Positions 21,753-32,997 of a stretch of 64,000 bases of DNA are shown piece after piece. The DNA lies in NCBI RefSeq assembly GCF_947507565.1, contig NC_089175.1, positions 2,407,733 to 2,471,732 of the forward strand, read 5' to 3'. Source of the stretch: Oscarella lobularis. Lineage: Eukaryota > Porifera > Homoscleromorpha > Homosclerophorida > Oscarellidae. A program made the translations under genes and the position numbers. The first letter of the stretch is position 1. Every line of letters starts with the position of its first letter. The notes under the pieces are model-generated. The model had not been told where the DNA came from. It worked only from the letters and a program-made list of their open reading frames with translations, and did no database searches.

Positions 21753-24700
21753 ATGAACATAAAGAGCGTCGAATCGCTCAAAACGTGGCTTAGCGCCAAG
21801 CTCGAGCCAATGTGAGAACGAAAAACACGAGCGACCGAAGCGAACTAACCACCGCGCGTCCATTCTAGATGCGACGCCGATCCGGCAGCGCTCGCCAAAT
21901 ACGTTCTCGCTCTCCTCAAGAAAAACAAATCGGACGAACAGCTCAAAGAACTGTGCATCGATCAACTCGAAGTATTTCTATCGAACGGTAAGAGGGGGAA
22001 GCCCGCGCGACGAAATAGAAAAGGGAAAAAGGTCCCTCCCTCCCCTCCCTCTCTCACTTAGAAACGAATCGCTTCGTCGAAAAACTCTTCGACGCTCTCG
22101 CGACGGAATCGTATATGATCGAAGCGACGCTGCCGTCTGTCGCCGCCGCTACGTTGACGACCGATCATTCGACGAAGGAGAGATCCGGCCGATTGTTCGT
22201 CGAGACGGGTCGTTCGAAGCGAATGTTGTCGCCGCCGCCGCCGCCGCCCTTGCACGTCGCCTCGTCGTCGTCGCTCGTGGCGACGTCGTTGCCGAGAGAT
22301 CGTCGCGTGTCGGAGGATTTTTCTCGACAAGATTCGGTGAGTGGAGAGAGAGATTTAGTAAGAGAGGGAGTCTAGAGATATGAGAATTGACAGAGTGTAC
22401 TAAGAAGGCCTAGAGCTAGAGACATGATTGCTAATTCATTAGGCAATGAGGCAATAGGGGATTGACAGTGTACAAGAAACGAGTGAATGGCAATAGGCCA
22501 ATCACATACATAATAGCATCATAATCTTGACCCTGATCTAAACCGTAGGGTCTGTCTTTGTTGATACTTTATTCCAAAGTTTAGCTATTAGTGTTGCTAC
22601 GCAGAACTAGAGGAATAATTCATTAGGCAATAGATAGTGAAAACAAAGTAGGACATAAGACTCTTATATTAGACTGAAACCCTGTAAGACTAGAGGTACA
22701 GTAATAGGACCAAAGAGCCCATATAGATGACTGAGATAGGAAGAGAGAGTCTCTAACTATTTTCCCCCCTATTATCTAGATTATTGACGATGATGATCGC
22801 GATTTTAAACGGACGAAACGCGCGTCGGATCGCGACAGTCCGCGCCGCCGTTCGCCGCCGCCGCCGCCGTCGCGTTCCCGTCGACCGACGTCGCCGATTT
22901 CCACCATATCGACAATCAATTCGAGATCGCGCAACTGGGATCGCGATCGACATTCGTACGGACGACGAAATCGCGGCGGCGACGACGACGTGCGACGTCG
23001 ACGGCACTTCGCCTACGACGACGACGATCGGCGACCGGGTCGCTACGACGACAAGGATCATCACCATCATCATCACCATGGAAGCGGCGGCGGAGGAGGA
23101 GGCGGCGCCAGCGGCGGAGAAGGACCGCGAAGTATTCACGGAAGTGTCCACGAACGCCTTGGACCTCGATCCGACGGCGGCGGCGGATTTCGCGAGGAGT
23201 CGAACTTGGTGTCGGTTGTCACGACGGCGACGTTGGATGACGAGGACAAGAAGGAGGAGGACGTGAAGGGAAAGTGTCGCGATTACGAAGGTATAGTCGC
23301 ATTTTTAGTCAGGGAGAGAGAAAACGAGTCAATGGAGGCGTACGTCCGGGGTTCTAGAGAAGGGTTTCTGTGTTCAAGGCGATCAGTGTCTCTACGAGCA
23401 TGGCAACGCCGTCGTCATGGAAGACGGCTCGCACAGTAGCAATCGTACGAGAGGCGGATTCTTGCCGCCGAGACGGCCCATGCTACCCATGATGAATCCA
23501 ATACATCCAGGCATGATGCGGAGACACGGTACATATAAAGAATCTTAATTAATTTAGTTGATTTTATATTGATAATTCTGTTTTAGGCGATCAGTTCTCC
23601 GCCAATGGCTATAATCCCGAAGCGCCGTCGTTTGACGGACAGCAATTACCGCCGCCGTTGCCGCCGTGGCGTCATCCTATGATGCCGATGCCGCCGATGC
23701 CGGGCGGCTTCGGACCGCGATTTGGTCCGCGTAAGTTTTACGAGGAAATTGCTAGAGAGCGAATTGGCTTGAGATTAGGGCGTCTAGGAGGGTTCATGGG
23801 CCCCTATCACGTGCCAGGGGGACCTCATTTCGATCGAAAGAGGCCGCGAGAGCAGAGAGGCGATCGAGACGGAGCCAAGATAGTTGCGACGGAACGCGAC
23901 GTGTCGGCTGTCGGCGGCTCCCAGTCGCGACAGAGCAAGGAAGACGCCGGAAAGAGCGGCGGCGGCGGCGACGACGAGAGAACAGACAAGCAGAAATTGA
24001 CGTCAACGTTACTGTTGAAAAAAGTGCCAAATCACTTGAACAACATATCGAAATTGAACGGATACTTTCAAAGATTCGGAACGATAGTGAATATGCAAGT
24101 AAGAAGAAGAAGAACCAGCCATAGGAGCCAATAGCTAGATAAACGTTTTTTTTTTGTCTAGGTTGGAGTTCTGAGTGATCCGGAATCGGCTCTCATTCAA
24201 TTCGCGTCGCACGCCGGCGCGAAACGGGCGCACGATTGCCCAGAAGCGGTCTTCAACAATCGCTTCATCAAAGTCTTCTGGTACAAAGACGAAATGGGAA
24301 CGGGATCGGTACGTACATCACATACAATCATTTGACCCTCTCTCATATATTAATCTCTCTAGATACAAAGTGTTGCGCCAACGCGAGGTGGGCCCAAATC
24401 CGGAGGCCTCTCATTGAGGGGTGGTGCCAAGGTGGCGCCTATCAAACTGCAGGCGCAGAGTGCTTCGGATGACGCCGGCGAAACGTCGCCTGCGAAGCCA
24501 AGCGGCGCTTCTCCGAGGACTCTTCCCTCACCTGGATCACTGTCTCTAAATAAAATCAAGGTAAGAAGGCTAATGTAAATTGTTCTATAAATAAATCAAT
24601 TGTTTTTTGTAGCCTGTTGCTAGTAGTCCCAAGCCCAGGAAGGTGTGGTGTTTTCACTGGGAGCTTATTGTCTATCTACGCGAGTTTCTTACGTAGGAGG

Positions 24701-26050
24701 TAATGCAGAAGAATTTGGAGTTGCAAAAGCAGAAGCAGGCGTTGATGGCAAAGCAGTTAGAACAGCAGAAAGTAAGACAAAAAGTTCAATAATCCACTAA
24801 ATCGTAACGCGAATATGTAGCGACTCATTTCAATGCTGGAAACAAACAAGAAAATGTCTCGCGAAGACAAACTACAAGTAATGCAGGTCAGTAAATTAGA
24901 AGAAAAAAGGGCATTTGATTAAAATCTTCCGCCCCAGACCCTGAAGAGTCTTTCGGCGAGTATCTCGTCGCTCAAGGACTCCGTTGCGAGTGGAACTGAA
25001 GCGGCGTTCAAACAGGCGACATTGGCTCAGACTCCAAAGCAAACGGCGGCGGCGGCGACGGCGGCGACACCCGAAGGCAGTCAAGATCAAGTAAGAAAAA
25101 AGAAATGGAATCCATTTCTAATAAGAATAATCATATTTTCAGCTGGATTCGTCAACGGCTGGAAATTCGGGGGTAATGATAATATAGAAGAGAGTAGTTT
25201 CGTGGATGCTTTGCCTTTTTAAAATTTTAATTTCTGTGTTCCGTGCACGTGTTCTTTGCATCCAAAAGATGTGTTTTTCTTCCCCCCTTTAGGAGGTAAG
25301 CGGTGGTGGTGGCGGTGGACTCGACGTCAGTCCCAAGACGTTCGAAAGGCAACAACGTCAAATTCTCGTTACTGGGTTCAGCGAGGGAAGCGCCGACGAT
25401 CTTACTGAGCACATTTCTGTACGAAGATGCCGCGTGTCGAAAAGAAAACCTTGGAATTTCAATTTCCTCTTTCCTTTTCCTTCCTTCCCTCCTCCCCCCT
25501 GCAGGACTTTGCCGCTATAGAAAATATTCTCGTAGCCGATAGCGACGATTCTTCGTTTCTGATCACGTTCAAGAGCCGAAGAGATGCGGAGATAGTGAGC
25601 GAAGCGTTAATCTCATATTCTTCTCGCTACGCGATTTTCCTTAGGTGATGGCTCACGGTGGAGTTTACAAGGCAAAGCCCATATCTATGGAATGGTTCAA
25701 AGGCCAGCGCAAGCAAGAACAGAGTGCCGATAACGGTTCGCCGCCGCCGCCGCCGGCTCCCCAAGATGCGGAGCCCTCGCCCAAGGCACCCGAATCCGTC
25801 GAAAATGAAAATGAATACTTGGTTCGTTATAACCCATAGCCTATTTCTTCCAATTTAAAATAAAAAATAAAACAAGAGAGAAATATAAACTGGGGAGTCT
25901 CTCTATTAAAAATAGTGATGTCATGTGATTTTTCGTTAGGACCCTGACGTCAGAATTGAGGAGGAGGAGGAGGACGGTGTCGAGTTGGCGTTCGAAGGAG
26001 ATGAGGAAGACGAGGAGGATGAGGGCAGTCGATCTTGGAGAGGTCGGTGA
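21753..26050 (+). CDS. RBM26: RNA-binding protein 26/27-like (PWI-like, CCCH zinc finger, two RRMs)
   Basis: Complete gene from ATG 21753. Exons 1-3 give the N-terminal PWI-like domain (VESLKTWLSAKLEP, CDADPAALAKYVLALLKK, ELCIDQLEVFLSNETNRFVE) typical of RBM26/27. Exon 4 (22784-23291) is Arg/Ser/Asp-rich with a run of seven His and Gly tracts. It leads into a CCCH finger with spacing C-x8-C-x5-C-x3-H (CRDYEEKGFCVQGDQCLYEH), split by an intron. Then Pro/Met/Gly-rich exons, RRM1 (TLLLKKVPNHLNNISKLNGY ... NNRFIKVFWYKDE, 24000-24310), a coiled coil (24710-24890), RRM2 (QILVTGFSEGSADDLTEHIS ... KAKPISMEWFKGQ, 25340-25710) and an acidic C-terminus ending SWRGR-TGA. The family acts in nuclear RNA surveillance and poly(A)-RNA decay (PAXT link). 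RBM26 and RBM27 cannot be told apart here. It is flanked by several partial copies of itself. Confidence 0.88.
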
Positions 26051-26420
26051 TTTACGGCTGACTACGGTATTTTTTAAAAGACACGTGTATTCGTTATGTT
26101 GCGCTCTGCACTTGTCCTTTCGCGATAGAATATGTGTTTTGGGGATAGTCTAAGCCTTTCTTTGGGCACTTTGGACTGCTTAGGAAAGAGGTTTGTGTAT
26201 GTAAACGCGTGATGTTTGTCTCTTTGGTGGGAAAATGTGAATGTGATGGGGATATATCTGCCCAATGGGTAGAGTCAGTTCGTTATGATGAGAGGGGTGA
26301 AGAAGGGAGACAAAAAAAGGGAGATAAAAAAAGCGAAAGGGAAAATATAAAAATGCACATCCCTCTTAAAAGGAAAAAACGGAACACATTAAATAAAGTT
26401 TTTAAACTAATTTCTGTGTT
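26051..26420 (+). other. RBM26-like 3' UTR, duplicated at 31765-32125
   Basis: AT-rich non-coding stretch after the RBM26-like stop, with AATAAA-type signals near 26391-26397 (TTAAATAAAGTTT). The same sequence, with few changes, follows the duplicated RBM26 3' exons at 31.8-32.1 kb. In both places it runs straight into the start region of the coiled-coil family. Confidence 0.6.
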
Positions 26421-27785
26421 GGACAGTTACGTCGTTCGTTACGTCAGATCACGTGTTGCCTGCACGCCACGTGTCTCTCCACACATGTTGCCTCGTTTGC
26501 TTTTCGGTACGGACAGACGTTTCTTGAGGAGCTGATCTTTTCTTCTTTATTCTTGACTAACAAACGTTCTGGGGCTCCCTTTATCGTACACCCGAGCGAT
26601 CGACGCCTCTCCAGGCTGCGATTCTGAGTACTTAGGTTCTTTTATAGGACGCTCGCTCTCTGAAAAAGATGAAGAAATTGCGTACCTGAAAAAGAGGATT
26701 GCGCAGTTGGAAGGAGAGTTATCGGAGGAAAAAATAAAGAATACGGTGAAGGAGATCAAAAAGAGTGCTGAGAATAATCATGATTGGATGTAGGAAACTC
26801 ACAGAACATTGCGAGGTCTTGAGAAAGAGGTGGATGAACTTCGATCTCTAACGGTGAAGCAAAAAATTTCTTCGAGAAAATTTAATTAATCATGTTGATG
26901 AATGTCATTCAGCGCAAAGACAATGAGATTAATGACCTGAAACTTGCCGTTCTGAAGGAGGAAGTAAAGGTGTTGAAATTGTTGTTGTGATGATATTAAT
27001 AATTATGAGAACGGAATAATTTAGGGAATAAACGCAGTTTTATTGGAAATGGAAAATGAGGAACTGAAATTGGCAGCGCAGAAGGCAGAGAAACTGATGA
27101 TGAACAAGGAAAAAATTTTGATACAGAATGAAATAATATCGGTAACGTTTAAAACAATTAAGTAATTAATTAATTAAATAGGAAGAAATTGAGATAACCT
27201 GTGTTTAGATGAAAACGAAACAAATTTCTGATTTAGAAGATACTACAAAGGTACAGTTATGTCACTGTCCATATCAATCAAGTAATGCTGAGCTGAATGA
27301 TTTAGTCGAAGGATAATCAATTTGCAATGGTAAAGGGGTTTTTTATATGCATAACTTTTTGTATGCACTTTTTTGTCAGCTGAAAAAGGAACTACTCAAA
27401 GCCAAAGGCACTTTGACCTCATGTGGGGTGCTTGAGTTTTTCCTTGACCAAATAAGAGCCCAAGGAAAACTGGGATCTGAGGTCTCCTATTCATCCATAG
27501 CTCGCCAAGTTCCTCATTTGGCAACAACTCTTTGTCACATTGCACATTCTCATAATTGGGCTCTCACATTGAATTCAATTGTGGCATCGTGTCAGCAAAA
27601 AAAATGATGTATCGTCTTCAGTTGAAGATGAACTGGATACGTTGTATTCAGATTTATTTAGGAGGATCCACAGCCATCCTTTCGGCAAGGAAGTTATTTT
27701 TGAAAAATCTTGTTTCACTCCTGTACAGCTGAGCATCCTTAGCGAAATTCATGGCAAATTTGGTATACAAGTGACAGTCGAATGA
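26420..27785 (+). CDS. Coiled-coil family copy 1 (unknown function) with conserved C-terminal domain
   Basis: Leader 26420-26640, then a chain of small phase-0 exons: 26648-26734 (EKDEEIAYLKKRIAQLEGEL), about 26794-26853, 26914-26967, 27026-27140, 27210-27250, 27307-27330 and the long last exon from 27380. All the small exons code for heptad-like helices, so a long coiled coil is predicted. The C-terminal domain (KAKGTLTSCGVLEFFLDQIR ... FTPVQLSILSEIHGKFGIQV) matches copy 4 at 38.6 kb. No known family is recognised. A run of eight A at about 27598 interrupts the frame compared with copy 4. This may be an assembly slip, or this copy may be decaying. No convincing start ATG is seen in the leader. 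Confidence 0.45.
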
Positions 27786-28009
27786 CATGTAACAGGCTTC
27801 AGTTGGTTTGCTTACTTTTCTCTTGGGTTAGTAAAGTTGTTTCTTTCTCTCTTATCATCAATGACAATCGACCTGATTCCTAATCAATCCCCACCAAGAG
27901 TCACGTTATATCAGTTTAGAACCTCCTCATTCGCTCTATTGCTATCTTCAATGATGTTTTCCACATGACAGCGGCGGAGAGATCGAAACAAAGTATATTT
28001 TTTATTTTT

Positions 28010-28440
28010 AGGAACTAACGTCAATAGGTCACGTGTTGCCTGCACGTGTCTAGTCTCTACACAGCTGCGTCGTTGGTTTCTCGGTACGAATAGACATCTG
28101 TTGAGAGGCTGATCTTTTCTTCTTTACTTTTTGGCTCTTTTTGACCAACAAACGTTCTGGGGCTCCCTTTACTGGCACCGCGCTCCTATCACCCGAGCGA
28201 CGCGTTCCCTAGGCCGCCCCAGCGACTAAGGCTGTGCTTGCTAGGAACTCAGACCGATTCTTCTTCCTACAGTTCTTTTGTTACGCTTTAGGAGATTCGG
28301 AGCGTGTGCTCCGCGAAGGGCTTGCGTCGTATGTGACAAAGAGGATTGCGCAGTTTGAAGAAACAACTACGAAAATGGAAGGAGAGATATCGGAGGAGAA
28401 CAGAAAGGCTACGGTGAAGGAGATAAAAAAAGGGAGCTGA
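28010..28440 (+). pseudogene. Coiled-coil family copy 2, 5' fragment only
   Basis: Repeats the leader (CAACAAACGTTCTGGGGCTC, 28145-28164) and the first coiled-coil exon (28292-28421, VTKRIAQFEETTTKMEGEIS) of the family. After about 28440 the homology fades and none of the later exons or the conserved C-terminal domain is found before 28900. Truncated duplicate. Confidence 0.55.
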
Positions 28441-28905
28441 GAGTAATAGATAAGAGGACACAGCGTCACAATCATTCCATGGTTGCAGACTCTTCTTAAT
28501 TAATTAAAAATCCAAATCGTTCATTTGCGAAATAGGAAATCAATGATTCGGTTCTATACAGTATCTATATAGGTCTAATACGGAGGTAGTCCTATTCTAT
28601 AATTACAGACTTCTTATATGACGAAGATTATTGGATGACCTCTTTCGATTTTTGATTTGTATCCTCTCAACGAGAAATGGCGCAGCATTTGGCTTTTCCA
28701 ATTTATAAGCTAAGAATCCGAAGTTGGATCTAAATCAGACTTTTAATTTTAACATTCATATATAAATCTGTCAAGTGTATGAATCGGAAAAGGGTGAATC
28801 GCTTATTTTCATGCAACGGCTCCTCTTGACTAGTAGTAGTACACAAATATAAAGGCATGTGGCAAATTGACAAAGTTCAAGTACTGAAGTAAATAGTCTA
28901 GAAGT
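28441..28905. other. Non-coding spacer, nothing recognised
   Basis: AT-rich stretch without a long open frame, repeat copy or RNA signature that I can recognise. It lies between the truncated coiled-coil fragment and the undeciphered 28.9-30.2 kb region. Confidence 0.5.
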
Positions 28906-28949
28906 GATTGTCTAGGAATGATAGGAATCCGAAAGAACGACTTTGTGAC

Positions 28950-30185
28950 GACGACTGCCTTCCTCTCCTTCAAACTCACTCTTCACCATTCTCTTTATCG
29001 CCGGAGATCCTTTCTCCGTCTATCGCTCTTTTCCGGCTTTTTTTTGAGAAAAGAGGCACTTCGTCGCTGTTAATCCGGGTTTGGAGACACCGACGCGGAG
29101 CGATAAAATCGAACACCGATCGCGTTTACTTCGCGAAACAGCGCTGACGAGCCATTACCATAGAGTCTTACAACAGTTTTATTTGATACAAAAAAGAAAA
29201 AGCGCTGCATGCACTCGATCGCTCGCAAACTCCTTCCAGTCGTTCCTTCTTCGATTTGATAGTTTCGTCTTCGTTTTCTTGAGCCTTCTCGTCTATATTT
29301 CCACCTAAAAACATCCCGTCGTTCTGTCGTCGATTTCTTGAGCTCTTTCGTTCTCGTTTCCGCCGAAAAAAGAAGAAGATTCGTTTTCTTGAGCCTTTTC
29401 GTCCACATTTCGCCCTAAAAAAACAAGAAGATTTGTCTCTGTCATTCCGTCTTCGATTTCTCAAGCTCTCTCCTTCACGCTTCCACCTAGAAAAAAAGAA
29501 AAAAATTAGTATCTGTCAAAAAATAGTTGTACGTACCTTTTTGCTGCGTCCGTATTCGCGCTATCCAGGCTACACCGCGCGGAGGTTCGAACGCTTCGTA
29601 GCCCAAGGCAGCCACCGCAAAAGCAATGGCCACCCGTTCCAAAAATTTTCGGGCGAGCCACGACGTCATCAGCCACCCCACCGGTACCCGCCTGGATGAG
29701 AGACGGCCCCTAATACCGTAGTCCCCCGGCGCGGTGGTACCAAAAAACCCTTCGGTATGTGTTCCTGAGAAGAACCGGGGCTACTGGAAGTGGAGAGCGG
29801 CCGACCACCGTTTGTAGGAGTCGACAGTAAAGACAGTGCATGCCGGAATCGAAGTCTCCTGGGTCGGATTATCTTTGGTCTAATCGCGCTGTCGGGTGAG
29901 AAAAGTGCCGGCAACCAGGCCGCTTGCAACACCCCCTCTGGGCCGTACTCACTCGAGCCTAGCGTGAGTCGTGCCCATTAGCGACAATAAGACCGCAGTA
30001 ATCGCGAATCCCAGTGCGTAGACCGAGGCCGAAGCCCCCCATCGCCCTGCCTACAGGCTCCGGCACGGCGTTATACCGTGGGCCACGCTGAGTCAACTAT
30101 CCAGACTTGCCTTTTGCCAAATCTCCCGGGTCGATCCGTCAAGGACGAGACGCAGATTGCTCCGCGACCCATCCACCCTCAGCCG
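28950..30185 (-). other. Candidate minus-strand transcription unit, product unknown
   Basis: A minus-strand promoter-like block (30185-30290) faces this GC-rich region. Minus-strand frames include a possible presequence-like stretch at 29800-29850 (RFRHALSLLSTPTNGGRPLS) and a hydrophobic helix at 29600-29650 (ERVAIAFAVAALGYEAFEPP) ending at a good donor near 29535. Beyond that come several short repeated exon-like pieces (29235-29500). No frame stays open over the whole region and I recognise no protein family. An unannotated membrane protein gene or a non-coding RNA are both possible. Confidence 0.25.
29235..29500 (-). repeat. Four-fold tandem repeat of about 65-70 bp, exon-like
   Basis: On the minus strand the motif GGNxxExAQExxD is seen as GGNIDEKAQENED, GGNENERAQEIDD and NVDEKAQENES. 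A fourth, altered unit (GSVKERA then a stop) lies nearest 29480. Units are separated by A-rich stretches resembling short introns (polypyrimidine on the minus strand, then AG). It looks like repeated duplication of one small exon with its intron border. Confidence 0.5.
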
Positions 30186-30290
30186 CAACTGAAGAAAATT
30201 GGGGGCGCGTTCTGCTTATATACCATGGCCCCGCCCATCGCTCTGATTGGCTTGCTGGTTTCCGCTCTTCGTGCCCATTGGCTCTTTCGA
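30185..30290 (-). promoter_or_regulatory. CCAAT-CCAAT-GC box-TATA promoter, minus orientation, possibly bidirectional
   Basis: Read on the minus strand: AGCCAATGGG (about 30280), AGCCAATCAG (about 30248), GGGCGGGGCC (about 30230), then GGTATATAAGC (about 30218). Order and spacing are those of a standard RNA polymerase II promoter firing leftwards. On the plus side a start in good context (AACAAGATGGCG) lies about 110 bp to the right of the block, so the same block may serve both directions. Confidence 0.45.
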
Positions 30291-30392
30291 AAGAAGGTGT
30301 CAAAAGGCAAACCGGTTTCGATTCCGGTTTGACGAAATATTGCGTAACGATTTCGGTTAGAGGCGACAGATATCGCACCTGCATCGAACAAG

Positions 30393-30818
30393 ATGGCGAA
30401 GAAAACGTGGCCGCGACGAAACGAAATCGCTGTTAAGTACGTCTTTTCGTTGTTTTTCGCCGCTCATTTCGTCGCACGAAGATACGGGCGTCCGATTCAC
30501 GTGATACGGAATGATCGATGGGGAAGAAGTTCGTTTCGAGGCCATTCTCGACCGAATTCGAACGAAACGCGGCGTCTACTACAATTAATCTGCAGAGAAG
30601 TAGGAGCGCAACTCGTCGTTCGCTTGGAAAATCGAAGGAGAACGTCGAATTGCTTTCCTAGCGCCTCGAGCGAACTTTCCGAGCTAAGTAAGGCCTACAA
30701 CGCTCTTTTTTCTGTAAGGCGAATGCAGTTTTGTAGTCTAGACGCGTTCGAACGTCTCGGTTCAGCGGAAAAGGCAGTCGTTTCGAAAAGAGAGCGAAAT
30801 TCGTATGAAACGTGTTAG
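30393..30818 (+). CDS. Possible small basic protein, unknown
   Basis: Open frame of 141 codons starting at an ATG in AACAAGATGGCGAAG, typical of animal starts, and running MAKKTWPRRNEIAVKYVF. It is rich in Arg, Ser and Asn with no recognised domain. A strong donor (GTACGT at about 30437) lies inside, so the real exon 1 may end there and the rest of the frame be chance. Listed because the promoter next to it is convincing; the product is unknown. Confidence 0.25.
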   Translation: MAKKTWPRRNEIAVKYVFSLFFAAHFVARRYGRPIHVIRNDRWGRSSFRGHSRPNSNETRRLLQLICREVGAQLVVRLENRRRTSNCFPSASSELSELSKAYNALFSVRRMQFCSLDAFERLGSAEKAVVSKRERNSYETC

Positions 30819-30918
30819 AATATTAGGAAAGGGGGTCACTTTTGCATTTTAGACGATTCGATTTCAGTCCGACGTAACACTTGGAAATTTTCAGCCCAAA
30901 AGGAATCAAGAAAAGAAT

Positions 30919-30952
30919 TTTTAATTAATTAATTAATTAATTAATTAATTAA
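30919..30952. repeat. (TTAA)n microsatellite
   Basis: About eight units of TTAA. Shorter TTAATTAA runs are common in introns and spacers throughout the window. Confidence 0.85.
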
Positions 30953-31008
30953 CCAGTACGAAATCCTAGTATAGAGTCTCTTTTTCGAACCCCTCTTTCG
31001 AACTCGTT

Positions 31009-32125
31009 CTTTTTAGGAGGTAAGCGGTAGTGGTGGTGGTGGTGGACTCAACGTCAGTCCCAAGACGTTCGAGGGGCAACAACGTCAAATTCTCGTGACT
31101 GGGTTCAGCGAGGGAAGCGCCGACGATCTTACTGAGCACATTTCTGTACGAAGATGCCGCGTGTCGAAAAGAAAACCTTGGAATTTCAATTTCCTCTTTC
31201 CTTTTCCTTCCTTCCCTCAGGACTTTGCCGCTATAGAGAATATTCTCGTAGCCGATAGTGACGATTCTTCGTTTCTGATCACGTTCAAGAGCCGAAGAGA
31301 TGCGGAGATAGTGAGCGAAGCGTTAATCTCGTATTCTTCTCGCTACGCGATTTTCCTTAGGTGATGGCTCACGGTGGAGTTTACAAGGCAAAGCCCATAT
31401 CTATGGAATGGTTCAAAGGCCAACGCAAGCAAGAACAGAGTGCCGATAACGGCTCGCCGCCGCCGCCGGCTCCCCAAGATGCGGAGCCCTCGCCCAAGGC
31501 ACCTGAATCCGTCGAAAATGAAAATGAATACTTGGTTCGTTATAACCCATAGCCTATTTCTTCCAATTAAAAATTAAAAATAAAGCAAGAGAGAAATATA
31601 AACTGGGGAGTCTCTCTATTAACAAATTGTGATGCCATGTGATTTTTCGTTAGGACCCTGACGTCAGAATTGAGGAGGAGGAGGAGGACGGTGTCGAGTT
31701 GGCGTTCGAAGGAGATGAGGAAGACGAGGAGGATGAGGGCAGTCAGTCTTGGAGAGGTCGGTGATTTACGGCCGACTGCGGTATTTTTTAAAAGACACGT
31801 GTATTCATTATCTTGCACTCTGCACTTGTCCTTTTCGCGATAGAATATGTGTTTTGGGGATAGTCTAAGCCTTTCTTTGGGCACTTTGGACTGCTTAGGA
31901 AAGAGGTTTGTGTATGTAAACGCGTGATGTTTGTCTCTTTGGTGGGAAAATGTGAATGTGATGGGGATATATCTGCCCAATGGGTAGAGTCAATTCGTTA
32001 TGATGAGAGGGGTGAAGGGAGACAAAAAAAGGGAGATAAAAAAGCGAAAGGGAAAAATATAAAAATGCACATCCCTCTTAAAAGGAAAAAACTGAACACA
32101 TTAAATAAAGTTTTTTAAACTAATT
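31009..32125 (+). pseudogene. Duplicated 3' end of the RBM26/27-like gene (RRM2, acidic tail, 3' UTR)
   Basis: Near-identical copy of 25288-26420. It contains the exon starting GGAGGTAAGCGGT, RRM2 (QILVTGFSEGSADDLTEHIS ... KAKPISMEWFKGQ), the acidic C-terminal exon ending SWRGR and a stop at 31762-31764, and the 3' UTR. Coding changes are few (for example one fewer proline codon near 31459), and the frames stay open. No upstream RBM26 exons are attached, so as a gene it is headless. The high identity suggests a recent duplication or unresolved alleles. Confidence 0.75.
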
Positions 32126-32460
32126 TCTGTGTTGCAAGAGTCGCGTATGTCAGGTCACGTGTTGCCTGCTTCACTATCACGTGCCTCTCTACACCCTCTA
32201 CACAGCGTCGTTTGCTTTTCGGTACACGGACAGACGTCTTTTGAAGAGCTGATCTTTTCTTCTGTATTCGTGGGCTCTTTTGACCAACAAAGGTTCTGGG
32301 GCTCCCTTTATCGGATCGCGGAACCTCGCTCAACCCATGGATGCTAGAAGAGATAACATAGCATAGCATCCATGATAGAATACGGTGAAGGAGATAAAAA
32401 AAAGGGTGCTGATCATGTTTGGATTCAGGAGACTCACAGAACATTAGGGCTTGAGAAAGA
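32125..32460 (+). pseudogene. Coiled-coil family copy 3, leader and first-exon fragment
   Basis: Follows the duplicated RBM26 3' UTR, as copy 1 follows the original. It repeats TCACGTGTTGCCTG, the GGACAGACGTCTTTTGA leader and CAACAAAGGTTCTGGGGCTC. It then keeps only scraps of the coiled-coil exons (GGTGAAGGAGATAAAAAAAA; GGAGACTCACAGAACATT at 32427). A deletion with a small duplication (GGATGCTA near 32339 and 32368) replaces the rest. Not coding. Confidence 0.6.
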
Positions 32461-32539
32461 ACGTAAGTCCTCCTCCGGTTGTGAAGGCAACTATGGTATT
32501 GTAAATTAATTGTAAATGTATGCTACTTTACAGTGTTTA

Positions 32540-32890
32540 AAAGTTCAGTAGGCAAAAATTGCACTATCATCATCGTCAACGAGACAGGGATGACTCAAAA
32601 ACGGGAAACCGAAAGGAATCGTGTGCAGCGAAACCTGATGTTGGTAGTTTAGCTGGCTGGCATCATCCATGCTGAAACGTACAGCACTCTTCATCTGTTG
32701 CTGGCACAAGAAGGCCTCCAGCAGTTTAATTGCCTAACAGTCCTGAAATGAAAAGGAAGTCATTAGTCATTGAGACCACCATCACGATAAATATCATTCC
32801 AGAGCATCTGCGTTAGAGAGAAGTTCTCTCTTATACAGATCCACACGATTCAAGTGCAAAAACACGGCGAACGAGCGTGCATCATAGCAA
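32540..32890 (+). pseudogene. Decayed fragment of the MIEAP/SPATA18-like gene's last exon
   Basis: Matches 40830-41240 in scattered blocks: AAACGGGAAACCGAAAGG, CATGCTGAAACGT, CTGGCACAAGAAGGC, CTTATACAGATCCA, ATTCAAG and AAAACACGGCG. Reading frames are lost. The order coiled-coil fragment then MIEAP fragment mirrors the intact order at 37.8-41.3 kb, so both came in one duplication. Confidence 0.6.
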
Positions 32891-32997
32891 AAGCAAGTAA
32901 AGATTAGTATCATGTAATAGACAGACAGCAAGTACTATAGTCAGTTTAGTTCAGAAACAAACACAAAGCAAGTCACGTCACAGCGGCTGGTTGTCAC

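Noticed and set aside
22753-23151. Minus-strand frame over RBM26 exon 4
   Set aside because: Shadow of the GC-rich Arg/Asp/His exon; no independent support.
29575-29600. tRNA B-box-like GGTTCGAAC
   Set aside because: No A box or cloverleaf can be drawn around it.
29640-29720. 5S rRNA-like text (CCGCCTGGATGAGAGAC ... AATACCG)
   Set aside because: Only short, rearranged matches to the 5S 3' half; no 5S 5' half or internal control region.
29690-29740. 7SL/Alu-like CCGGCGCGGTGG
   Set aside because: Twelve-base chance similarity; the rest of the SRP RNA is absent.
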